Virus record (IMG/VR): IMGVR_UViG_3300025652_000730
Coordinates: 1-20,152 of that record
Source: a virus
DNA: 20,152 nucleotides
Direction: 5' to 3' (one strand)
Below the pieces are notes generated by a model. It was not told where the DNA came from and did no database searches. It was given only the letters and a program-made list of their open reading frames with translations. Every line of letters starts with the position of its first letter. The first letter of the stretch is position 1. Made by a program: the position numbers and the translations under genes. Shown here in pieces: positions 1 to 6,821 of the stretch.

Positions 1-112
1 CAAGGTCTGGATGTTCACCAATACCCACTGGATTAGTGAGATAGACTTTGATATTATCTTTTGCTTTTTCAATCTCTGATTCATACTGTAGTTTTAGTGC
101 TTTTATAAACAT
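1..112 (-). CDS. Small conserved phage protein, N-terminal part only
   Basis: An ATG at 112 opens a frame that runs off the left edge of the window after about 37 codons. It is preceded by a good ribosome-binding site (AAGGAG, about 7 nt upstream). The visible part begins MFIKALKLQYESEI and later reads VYLTNPVGIGEHPDL: a short helical stretch rich in Lys and Glu, then a Gly/Pro-containing turn. From memory, small proteins with this ending of the N-terminal half (NPVGIGEHPDL) are common in marine T4-like phages and have no assigned function. The gene follows the DUF1599 gene by 4 nt, so it is the next member of the gp55-47-46 operon. The C-terminus is outside the window. Confidence 0.75.
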   Translation of the reverse strand, partial: MFIKALKLQYESEIEKAKDNIKVYLTNPVGIGEHPDL

Positions 113-116
113 ATTA

Positions 117-503
117 TTACTCCTTTAGGGTTGCATAACTCTTGACATAATCTCTCATAAAATTACGACCAGCTGACACAGAAAGTGTGAGGGTATCATC
201 GTTTTTATTCTCTTCCTCTTCGTATAAGATAAGTGCAATAAGAGCGTAATTTGCCATATCAATGAGAGTGTCCTTGATACTCTCATCTTTGACTTCTAAC
301 TTTTCTTTCTTTGCAAACCCCATGATACGACTAAACTTGTCTCCAATTCGCACACAACAACCCTTCCATGCTGGAATCCCTGCCTGTTCGCATGTTCTGA
401 AATTTGCAAATACATCGTCTGTGTTTGCGTAGTCATGACGCTTTGCATCATGCACCAATTTCATATTCTCCAACAACTCATAAAATCTTTCACTCTGGTT
501 CAT
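117..503 (-). CDS. DUF1599 / Nmad1-like protein
   Basis: This is a 128-residue helical protein. The stretch HDAKRHDYA (residues 18-26), then VRIGDKFSRI (51-60) and DESIKDTLIDMANYA (73-87), matches the pattern of the DUF1599 family, called nucleotide modification associated domain 1. The acidic residues E70, D73, E74, D78 and D82 recall the metal-binding helices of MazG/dUTPase-type all-alpha NTP pyrophosphatases. A role in nucleotide hydrolysis or modified-nucleotide metabolism is therefore possible, but it is inference. The start ATG at 503 has GGAG upstream. The gene lies 4 nt after gp46 and 4 nt before the next gene, so it is co-transcribed with the recombination nuclease genes. Family assignment is fairly sure and biochemical function is not. 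Confidence 0.72.
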   Translation of the reverse strand: MNQSERFYELLENMKLVHDAKRHDYANTDDVFANFRTCEQAGIPAWKGCCVRIGDKFSRIMGFAKKEKLEVKDESIKDTLIDMANYALIALILYEEEENKNDDTLTLSVSAGRNFMRDYVKSYATLKE

Positions 504-507
504 CTTT

Positions 508-2217
508 CTACTCCACTATGTGACTAAAGTTCTTCACTTTCTCAAATTTAATTGTACTGCGAAACTTATCTGCAAGTGCATCTTGTTTGTGACTAATCAC
601 AAATACATTCTCACCACCCAGTGTGTTGAGTATCTTTAGGAACTCATCTGTGCCTGTGCCATCCAGCGAACTATCGAACACCTCATCAAGTATCAAGAGA
701 TTAGTGTTAGCACTGTTCTTCATCTTTGCAACGGCTCTCCAAGTAAACAGCAGTGCAAGGTCAATACGCATCTTCTCACCTTCACTGAATGAAGCGTAAG
801 TAAAATCGTCACGATATCTTGACTTGATTGTTTCCTCAAAATTTTCATTCAGTGTGAAGTTAACATAAAACTCCATTGATGTGAGATAGGTATTAACCAA
901 CTTATTCATGATAGGTAGATACTGTTTTATAATCTTGGTCTTAATACCCTGATCAGTCAGCATCGACTTTACTGCTTCATTATAAACTCTCGACTCACGC
1001 AACTTACTTTTCTCTTTAGTAACAGACTCAAATTCCTCTTCTAGAACTGTGACCTCTTCGTGGTCTTTTTTGTCAACATGTCCAGATTGCAGCTGTTTCA
1101 TTTCTGCATCTAAAGTTGCATTGAATTTTTGTAGTTGAGACATAGAGCTATTCTCTTTTGCAATCTCAACATTATTTGATTGTATATTTTGACTAACTTC
1201 ATTGATTATCGTAACCTTTGCCTTAGTTGCATCCAACTCATCTTTAAGGTCAGCCATTCCCCTAGACAACTTATCAGCCTCACCCCTTTTCACATTGACC
1301 ATATCAGATTTGAAAATCTCATCAATATGTTGTTGACATGTAGGACAGTCTTCATTTTTTTCAAAGAAACCAACAAGTCTACTGTGCGCTCTATGTTTTT
1401 CTTTCAGTTGAGACTGAATGTCTTTCAGCTTGGTGAACTTCTCTTCAATCTTCGAGGCATTAGATATCTTCTCATGCATACTTTCAATATCATTCTGAAG
1501 GTCAGCAATCTTTCGCTTCTTCTTAAAAATCTCCTCTTCATTACCAGCAATCAGAGTTGTTTTTTCTTCAATCAACTTTCTTCGATTATCTTGGATGTCT
1601 TTGATATACTTCTTCTTTAGCACAAGTTTTTCTTTTGTGATAGATTCCTTATACTCCAACTCTCTACAGTCAGTTTCGATTGTTTTTAACTTCTGCTTGA
1701 GTATCATGTTCATTAAGGAGAAAATCTGAATATCCAAAATCTCTTCAACAACTTCACGCCGATGTCTGGACTTCAGTTGCATGAAAGGAATGAATGTAGA
1801 TGAACCAAGAATGACAACCTGTGTAAAACTACGATAGTTCAGTTTTAGAATTTGTTGCTCTAGGTATTTTTGATAATCTCTCACATTGGCATCTTGGTTA
1901 TACATCTTGCCGCCAATATAAATCTCAAATACATTTGGCTTGATGCCACGAACAACTTTTATATCTTTACCACCAACGGTAAACTCAACCTCTACAAGAC
2001 AATTAGATGCGTTGACAGAATTTAAAAGTTGTGGTTTATTGATGTTGCGAAATGGTTTACCAAATAGACCAAAACATATTGCGTCAAGGACAGTTGACTT
2101 ACCAGCGCCATTCTCTCCGATAATCAATGTCGTTGAGTTTCTATCTAGTTGTATTTCAGTGAAGTTATTACCAGTTGATAAAAAGTTCTTCCACCTAACA
2201 TAATTAAAATGAATCAA
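508..2217 (-). CDS. 46: Recombination endonuclease subunit gp46 (SbcC/Rad50-like ATPase)
   Basis: gp46 is the ATPase half of the phage Mre11-Rad50 complex, which with gp47 resects DNA ends for recombination-dependent replication. At 569 residues it is close to T4 gp46. Visible parts in order: Walker A GENGAGKST (34-42), a long charged coiled coil from about 165 to 420 interrupted by the zinc hook CPTC (291-294), the ABC signature SFSEGEK (476-482) and Walker B LLILDEVFD (507-515). The start codon is TTG at 2217, and its first bases overlap the TGA stop of gp47 (TTGA). The residues after it, IHFNYVRWKNFLSTG, align with the N-terminus of the family, and no ATG is placed to serve. The weak upstream site and the overlap suggest translation coupled to gp47. 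Confidence 0.96.
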   Translation of the reverse strand: MIHFNYVRWKNFLSTGNNFTEIQLDRNSTTLIIGENGAGKSTVLDAICFGLFGKPFRNINKPQLLNSVNASNCLVEVEFTVGGKDIKVVRGIKPNVFEIYIGGKMYNQDANVRDYQKYLEQQILKLNYRSFTQVVILGSSTFIPFMQLKSRHRREVVEEILDIQIFSLMNMILKQKLKTIETDCRELEYKESITKEKLVLKKKYIKDIQDNRRKLIEEKTTLIAGNEEEIFKKKRKIADLQNDIESMHEKISNASKIEEKFTKLKDIQSQLKEKHRAHSRLVGFFEKNEDCPTCQQHIDEIFKSDMVNVKRGEADKLSRGMADLKDELDATKAKVTIINEVSQNIQSNNVEIAKENSSMSQLQKFNATLDAEMKQLQSGHVDKKDHEEVTVLEEEFESVTKEKSKLRESRVYNEAVKSMLTDQGIKTKIIKQYLPIMNKLVNTYLTSMEFYVNFTLNENFEETIKSRYRDDFTYASFSEGEKMRIDLALLFTWRAVAKMKNSANTNLLILDEVFDSSLDGTGTDEFLKILNTLGGENVFVISHKQDALADKFRSTIKFEKVKNFSHIVE

Positions 2218-3272
2218 ATCTCTAAATCCTGTGCTTCAATATATAATTCTCTTGTTGTGTTCTTGAGTCTGTCTTTACTTAGGTTAATCGGCAGATCATC
2301 AATATAGCGTTCAAGTAAGGTCATAGTGTCCTCGGTATTCTCAACAATATCATCAGAGACATTGCTTGCATCCAACTCTGAGAAATCTTCAATAATCTTG
2401 ACCTCATGACAATCAGCTTGCAACAATCTATCAACAAATTTATCGAACTGATAAAGGTCTTTCTTATTTACCACAACCAATTTCACATATTTATTTTTGT
2501 ATGCCGACATATCATGATTATCGTCAAAAATGGACACTGTATCATCATAGTAAATCTTGGAGTAAATAGTGTGGGGATTGACAATCCGTTCCAACTCTCT
2601 CTTCTCTGTATCAAATACATGAAACCCTTTAGGATCATTCCAATCATTCCAGTAGATTTCATATGGTGTGCCAAGATAGAATATTTGGCCGTCATCTGAT
2701 TTGTGGTGATAGTGACCACTCATCACCATATCAAACCTTTTGAACTCTTGCTTGTCCCAGCCGTGGTCCATGAATAAACCTCTCTGCATCTCAAAACCAT
2801 TTAACTCTAAATGGCCCATGCAGATTTGAGCATCAGATGTTTGCAACATCTTCATCGTGTGAGACATATTCTCAGTATTAATCCAAGGAACAAATAGAAT
2901 TTTACATCCATCAAACTCAACTTCAGTTGATTTCTCATAAACGGTAATATTCTTGTGTCTGCCGTCCACAAGTTCTTGTAGTGAATTCACCTCGTTGGTA
3001 TTCTTATAGAAGGTGTCGTGATTTCCAACAAGCATGTGAAGGTTTATACCTTCAAACTTATCGATAAACCGCTCACGGAAATCTTTCGCAATACGATAGG
3101 ACACATATTTCCTTCTATCCATAACATCGCCGAGATGAACAACATCGGTTATGTTATGTTCTTTTAGATATGGGAAAAACTGATTCTCGTAAAACTGGAA
3201 AAAATATTCGTTAAAGTTTTGATTGTCATTCCTAGCGCCGAAGTGAGTGTCGGTGATTAGAGCTACTTTCAA
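2214..3272 (-). CDS. 47: Recombination endonuclease subunit gp47 (SbcD/Mre11-like nuclease)
   Basis: gp47 is the metal-dependent nuclease that pairs with gp46. The 352-residue protein shows the calcineurin-type phosphoesterase motifs: DTHFG (D8, H10), GDVMDRR (D49, D52), GNHD (N84, H85), a histidine in CMGHLELNGF (H154) and SGHYHH (H187, H189). A C-terminal cap region follows. The start is TTG at 3272, overlapping the TGA stop of gp55 as TTGA. GGAG lies about 9 nt upstream, inside the last gp55 codons. The encoded start MKVALITDTHFG fits the usual position of the first motif, so TTG is very likely the real start. The gene is the middle one of the 55-47-46 chain, each joined to the next by a 4-nt overlap. 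Confidence 0.96.
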   Translation of the reverse strand: MKVALITDTHFGARNDNQNFNEYFFQFYENQFFPYLKEHNITDVVHLGDVMDRRKYVSYRIAKDFRERFIDKFEGINLHMLVGNHDTFYKNTNEVNSLQELVDGRHKNITVYEKSTEVEFDGCKILFVPWINTENMSHTMKMLQTSDAQICMGHLELNGFEMQRGLFMDHGWDKQEFKRFDMVMSGHYHHKSDDGQIFYLGTPYEIYWNDWNDPKGFHVFDTEKRELERIVNPHTIYSKIYYDDTVSIFDDNHDMSAYKNKYVKLVVVNKKDLYQFDKFVDRLLQADCHEVKIIEDFSELDASNVSDDIVENTEDTMTLLERYIDDLPINLSKDRLKNTTRELYIEAQDLEI

Positions 3273-3808
3273 TCTTTTTTCTCCATGAAGACTTCTAGTC
3301 CTTTTTTCTTACCAGAGTCTTCTTTCTTCTTGGGTTTGTATACATCTTCTGCTGGCAAGAATGCAGCTAAGTCTATACCCTCAACATGATAAGTATTATT
3401 GTCACCTTCCATAGTTGTAAAGGAAGTATAGGCTTCCCTCTCAATCATTTTATTCTTCACATGACTTTGCTTTTTCTCTTTTGCAATTCTTCTTAGAAAT
3501 GCATAGTAGATTATCTGAGTAAAGTATGCAAAGGGGTTTTTTGATTTTTCTGGATTGAAATTTTTCACATATTGTAGACAATTCTCAATGCCGTCTGAAA
3601 TCATTTCATCTCTGTAAGTATAATTTATAAAATTTGGTCTATACGATAAATGAGTTGCAATTTTTAAGAAACACTCACCGATATAGTTTGTAACAGGAGG
3701 AGACTGCTTTCCATCATCCTCTGCGATAGCGCACTTCTCTCTCCACTCAATCATTGCCTGTAGAAAAACTTTGTTGTCTACATAATGGATACTTTTTTTC
3801 TTTGCCAT
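3269..3808 (-). CDS. 55: Late-transcription sigma factor gp55
   Basis: gp55 is the small sigma-like protein that directs host RNA polymerase to phage late promoters with the box TATAAATA. The protein is 179 residues, close to the 185 of T4 gp55. The central part, YIGECFLKIATHLSYRPNF then YRDEMISDGIENCLQYVKNFNPEKSKNPFAYFTQIIYYAFLRRIAKEK (about 60-120), is the sigma-70 region 2-like core typical of the family. The C-terminus is short and lysine-rich, where T4 gp55 contacts the flap and sliding-clamp machinery. The start ATG at 3808 has GGAG about 7 nt before it. A host-type promoter lies upstream, so it can be made before late transcription begins. Its expected target box occurs several times in this window. 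Confidence 0.93.
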   Translation of the reverse strand: MAKKKSIHYVDNKVFLQAMIEWREKCAIAEDDGKQSPPVTNYIGECFLKIATHLSYRPNFINYTYRDEMISDGIENCLQYVKNFNPEKSKNPFAYFTQIIYYAFLRRIAKEKKQSHVKNKMIEREAYTSFTTMEGDNNTYHVEGIDLAAFLPAEDVYKPKKKEDSGKKKGLEVFMEKKD

Positions 3809-3831
3809 TTAAATCTCCAATCACATAACAT

Positions 3832-3860
3832 ATAATAAACAAATATACACACAATGTCAA
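3832..3860 (-). promoter_or_regulatory. Sigma-70-type promoter for the gp55-gp47-gp46 operon
   Basis: On the minus strand a perfect -35 hexamer TTGACA (3855-3860) is followed after 17 nt by TATTAT (3832-3837), one base off TATAAT. The expected start of transcription is near 3825, leaving a short leader that contains the GGAG of gp55. Spacing and sequence fit host housekeeping RNA polymerase, suitable for an early or middle phage operon. Confidence 0.8.
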
Positions 3861-3892
3861 TACCCATTTATTTTTTCATTGGAGTATTGACA
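3855..3892. repeat. 9-bp perfect inverted repeat overlapping the gp55 promoter -35
   Basis: TGTCAATAC (3855-3863) and GTATTGACA (3884-3892) are exact reverse complements around a 20-nt AT-rich loop. The left arm contains the -35 hexamer of the gp55 promoter; the right arm gives a second TTGACA pointing the other way. It could be an operator or a hairpin at the 3' end of the preceding transcript. It lacks the T tract of a normal terminator. The rest of the 122-nt gap 3809-3930 holds no gene that I can see. Confidence 0.6.
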
Positions 3893-3930
3893 AGCAGTGA
3901 AAAACCGTGTACTTTAAGTATGTGCCTGGG

Positions 3931-4335
3931 TCAATGAATAAGTTTAGAACCTGTTTCTGATCCTATTAATAGTTCATCGTATATATCTTCATCGTCTGGG
4001 TCATCATCATCTGGAGATAGAATATCTTCATCTCCCCAGTTTGCATCTATTTTTCTAATCACATGCTCGTAGTATCTAGCTAATCCAGTTGATGCATCGG
4101 CAATTAGTATGCAATGACTTTTATTAACCTCAAAATATCTCTGCTCCGAAAAATGTTGCAACCACGGCTTGAGATTTAAGATTTCATTAACCTGACCATC
4201 TGAGCTTAATTTAGGAATCACATCCATTTTTAGTGGATTCGACACTTCATAATTGTCTACGGTTTCACCACTTATCTCACAGATAATCATTTCATTGTTG
4301 GCAAACTTTAGAATCTTGTAATTTTCTAGATTCAT
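3931..4335 (-). CDS. Conserved marine-phage protein, possible Sm-like fold
   Basis: The 134-residue protein has a beta-rich N-terminal two thirds (ILKFANNEMIICEISGE, then YEVSNPLKMDVI, then YFEVNKSHCILIADAS, then a helix LARYYEHVI) and a very acidic tail at about 105-122 (GDEDILSPDDDDPDDEDIYDE). Strongly bent short strands with the pattern xxxGExV and NPLxM recall Sm/Lsm folds. From memory, an ocean-metagenome family with phage neighbours was shown by crystallography to be Sm-like, and this may be a member; I could not check it. It overlaps uvsW by 4 nt (ATGA) and ends 122 nt before gp55. Function is unknown; nucleic-acid binding is a guess from the fold. Confidence 0.6.
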   Translation of the reverse strand: MNLENYKILKFANNEMIICEISGETVDNYEVSNPLKMDVIPKLSSDGQVNEILNLKPWLQHFSEQRYFEVNKSHCILIADASTGLARYYEHVIRKIDANWGDEDILSPDDDDPDDEDIYDELLIGSETGSKLIH

Positions 4336-5819
4336 TTTAATTTTATCCTATCTATTTTATAATCAAATTTTTGCTCACTATAGATATTTATGCGTTCTTT
4401 AAAATGTCTTAGGGTGAAATTGAGTTTAGAATCGATGGAAAGATCGTCGGAGATGTCAAAGACTTTGAGACTTCGGCTTTTGTCTCCAAGTCGCAACCCA
4501 CGCCCAAGGGACTGTAACACTCTAATTTTGCTTTTGCTGGGACTGGCGAACACGATGTTATTAACATTCCTAATATTAATACCAGTACTAAAAGTACCAT
4601 AGCTGGCCACGATGATTGCTCCATGTTCTTTCTCCACTATCTCTCTAATCTGTTCTCTAGTGTCTGTATTAACACCACCATAGACAAAAAATACTTTCCT
4701 GTCCTTGTATTTATCTTTTATTAGCTTATAAAGCGGTTCCCCGTGCTTTTCTACAAACTGAAATAAACAGAGGGTATTACCAGTGCAATGCCCCATAAGA
4801 TCGCAAAGAAATAGATTCCTTTTCTTCTTTGTAACGATATATTCCAATTCTCCTCCATAGTCAAACTCCTTTACTATTTGTCTATCCTCATCGGGATATT
4901 TTAAAACTATACAGTTAATCTTTAAATTTGATAGCGTTTTATTATCAATCAATTCTTTTGTTGTGACAACATATTTTGCTTTACCAAACAATCCCTCTAA
5001 TACTAATCTGTTCGTTTGAGTTCCATCCAGTGTTCCTGTTAACCCAAAACGATATTTGCAAGTGTCAAGTTTTGTCATGATACCTGTCAAAGATTTTGCT
5101 TTGAACAGATGAGCTTCATCCCCAAACACTGCTCCAAACTGCCTGAAATATGCTCTTGGCATTCTATGCAACGATTGCCAAGTTGATATAACAACATCTT
5201 TAGTTACTTTTTTATCATGTCCTTGATATATTTTTTGACAGTATGTTCCAGAACTCCAACCATAATCCTCAAAGTCTTTGTACATCTGTTCAACAAGCGA
5301 AGTGGTTGGAACTAAAATTAGAGTTTTCAATTCCATCATATGGTAGTAACGAATGAGACAATATATTACTAATGACTTGCCCGAAGCAGTAGGAGAAATG
5401 AGCAAAGAACGATTTGTGGCAATAGCATGGGTAATGGCATCAATTTGATAATCTCGAACTTTAATTCTTCTTCCATTGAGAGTGGGTCTGAGCCCTCGTA
5501 CAAAGCCTTGCACCACACTTCTGGCCACTGTTCTTTCACTTCTGAGTCCATCTTCCAATTCATAATCTTCACCATTATTTTTAAGGTACTCTTCTATATA
5601 GGGGAGTAGTCCTCTATATATTTCACCTGTGACAATGTTGTATAAACGAATCTTACCATCCCAAGTTTTATTCCTATATGCAGGCATATACTTGAAGCCG
5701 GGAACTTCAAAGGTAAAGAAATCATTCACCTCCGCTGCAAGTGATGGTTCAATATCTATTATTTTTATGTAGACCTCATTCTTTTTAGATATACGCATTT
5801 TGTAATGTGTGAGGCTCAC
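4332..5819 (-). CDS. uvsW: DNA helicase UvsW (superfamily 2)
   Basis: UvsW is the RecG-like helicase of T4 phages that unwinds R-loops, regresses forks and branch-migrates recombination intermediates. The protein is 495 residues, near the T4 length. It has an N-terminal DNA-binding region (WDGKIRLYN, 53-61), Walker A SPTASGKS (142-149), the DEAH box (234-237), motif III GLTGTL (259-264), a C-terminal helicase lobe with VASYGTFSTGI (404-414) and motif VI QSLGRGLR (436-443). Two starts are possible. GTG at 5819 has AGAGG about 8 nt upstream and overlaps the oxygenase gene by 35 bp. ATG at 5798 gives MRISKKNEVYIKI, similar in length to relatives, but has no visible ribosome-binding site. I kept the GTG. 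Identity is certain; only the first seven residues are in doubt. Confidence 0.95.
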   Translation of the reverse strand: MSLTHYKMRISKKNEVYIKIIDIEPSLAAEVNDFFTFEVPGFKYMPAYRNKTWDGKIRLYNIVTGEIYRGLLPYIEEYLKNNGEDYELEDGLRSERTVARSVVQGFVRGLRPTLNGRRIKVRDYQIDAITHAIATNRSLLISPTASGKSLVIYCLIRYYHMMELKTLILVPTTSLVEQMYKDFEDYGWSSGTYCQKIYQGHDKKVTKDVVISTWQSLHRMPRAYFRQFGAVFGDEAHLFKAKSLTGIMTKLDTCKYRFGLTGTLDGTQTNRLVLEGLFGKAKYVVTTKELIDNKTLSNLKINCIVLKYPDEDRQIVKEFDYGGELEYIVTKKKRNLFLCDLMGHCTGNTLCLFQFVEKHGEPLYKLIKDKYKDRKVFFVYGGVNTDTREQIREIVEKEHGAIIVASYGTFSTGINIRNVNNIVFASPSKSKIRVLQSLGRGLRLGDKSRSLKVFDISDDLSIDSKLNFTLRHFKERINIYSEQKFDYKIDRIKLK

Positions 5820-6372
5820 CGTAATGACCTCTTACCAATATGTTCCATGCAATACTTATTCGTTCATTCGGAGTAGAAGGAACCCAATGCATCAACCATG
5901 ATGGGAAAATAAATGATGTGTCAACAACAGAGTTAAACTGTATCATTCCAGAGTTGTCCCAGTTTGGTGTATTTCTTGGTTTTAAAATATTTGCTGCCGG
6001 TCTGGGATCAAAAAACTGTATTGGAGAGCCCCCCTTCAAATAGTATACACCAGACAATGTATTATTAGAGTGTGTATGGGGTGGATGGGTTTGTCCCTCT
6101 TCTAATATATTACTCCACATATTAGTAATTTCAATTTTATCGAACTCGTATCCACTATCTTCAAGTATTTTTTCTGTTACTGCTTTAATATTATCAGAGA
6201 GTGGTCTAAAGTAAGAAATTTTATGTAAAGTGTCATCTTTTGCCTTCTTGTAATGCGTCTGATTTACCTTTTGAACATAACTCCTCATCATCATCTGGTC
6301 ATGATCACCAATATTCATTTTAACTTCATGAACAGAGGTAGGAAAACATTTCCAAGTTTTTACATTATCCAT
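5785..6372 (-). CDS. Putative 2OG-Fe(II) oxygenase (TIGR02466-like)
   Basis: This predicted iron- and 2-oxoglutarate-dependent dioxygenase has 195 residues. The C-terminal half carries the family signature: HPPHTHSNN (candidate Fe ligands H99 and H101), LSGVYYLKGGSPIQFFDPRP (107-126), then FPSWLMHWVPS with distal ligand H162, and ERISIAWNI with R171 to bind 2-oxoglutarate. I place the start at ATG 6372, which lies 4 nt after the uvsY stop and has GGAGG about 11 nt upstream. The frame stays open to a TTG at 6396 inside uvsY, but that start has no support. Such oxygenases are common auxiliary genes in marine T4-like phages. The substrate is unknown (a protein side chain, a nucleic acid base or a small molecule). 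It lies between two recombination genes, which may be chance. Confidence 0.85.
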   Translation of the reverse strand: MDNVKTWKCFPTSVHEVKMNIGDHDQMMMRSYVQKVNQTHYKKAKDDTLHKISYFRPLSDNIKAVTEKILEDSGYEFDKIEITNMWSNILEEGQTHPPHTHSNNTLSGVYYLKGGSPIQFFDPRPAANILKPRNTPNWDNSGMIQFNSVVDTSFIFPSWLMHWVPSTPNERISIAWNILVRGHYGEPHTLQNAYI

Positions 6373-6376
6373 AACA

Positions 6377-6811
6377 TCAGAAACCTCCGGCCACAAATTT
6401 CTTCCAATCTTGAGCGTTACGGATATCCCATCCCCTGTTATCTATAGACTTTATCACACCATCTATGAACTCTACTATTGTCTCATAGTATACAACCTTC
6501 TTCTCAAGTTCAATAATATCGTCATCAGAATTAATATACATCTGAAGGTCAGTTTTCAGAACTTTCAAGTCAAATGGTTTGGCAGCATAAATTTTTGCAT
6601 CGGACTTGCCACCATAATATTCCCACTTCTCTCGGTATAATCGTTTGTGGTCAGCTTTACACTGAAACATGAGAAGTTTGTATTTGGTTTTATACTCTAA
6701 CCATTTTGGTTTGATGATTTGATTTTTATAGGATTGTTGGTGTAGGTCTTCATCATCTAATATAATAAGGTCTTCTTTGGCTTCCGCCTGTAATTCACTT
6801 AACTTGTTCAT
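6377..6811 (-). CDS. uvsY: Recombination mediator UvsY
   Basis: UvsY loads the recombinase UvsX onto gp32-covered single-stranded DNA. The protein is 144 residues against 137 in T4. It shares the layout: an N-terminal acidic helix (LSELQAEAKEDLIILDDEDL), a central basic segment KPKWLEYKTKYKLLMFQCKADHKRLYREKWEYYGGKSD (about 34-73) that corresponds to the T4 WLNKHSSIKKEM...YYSGRGD region, and the C-terminal segment VEFIDGVIKSIDNRGWDIRNAQDWKKFVAG, matching the T4 ending with SRGFAIKHIQD. The start ATG at 6811 has GGAG about 5 nt upstream. The gene follows the tube-like gene by 10 nt and appears to be read from that gene's late promoter. Confidence 0.93.
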   Translation of the reverse strand: MNKLSELQAEAKEDLIILDDEDLHQQSYKNQIIKPKWLEYKTKYKLLMFQCKADHKRLYREKWEYYGGKSDAKIYAAKPFDLKVLKTDLQMYINSDDDIIELEKKVVYYETIVEFIDGVIKSIDNRGWDIRNAQDWKKFVAGGF

Positions 6812-6821
6812 TTAATCTCCA

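Noticed and set aside
1180-1620. Plus-strand open frame opposite gp46
   Set aside because: It is antisense to the gp46 coiled coil, with a composition that mirrors Lys/Glu-rich codons and no start signals.
3887-3916. Plus-strand promoter from the second TTGACA
   Set aside because: The matching -10 region (TACTTT) is poor and no plus-strand gene follows.
4383-4392. ATAAATA-like box inside the end of uvsW
   Set aside because: Within coding sequence, imperfect, and about 50 nt before the next gene, which is already coupled to uvsW by an ATGA overlap; probably chance in AT-rich DNA.
6373-6396. TTG start for the oxygenase inside uvsY
   Set aside because: ATG 6372 lies just after the uvsY stop with GGAGG upstream, and the eight added residues carry no known part of the domain.
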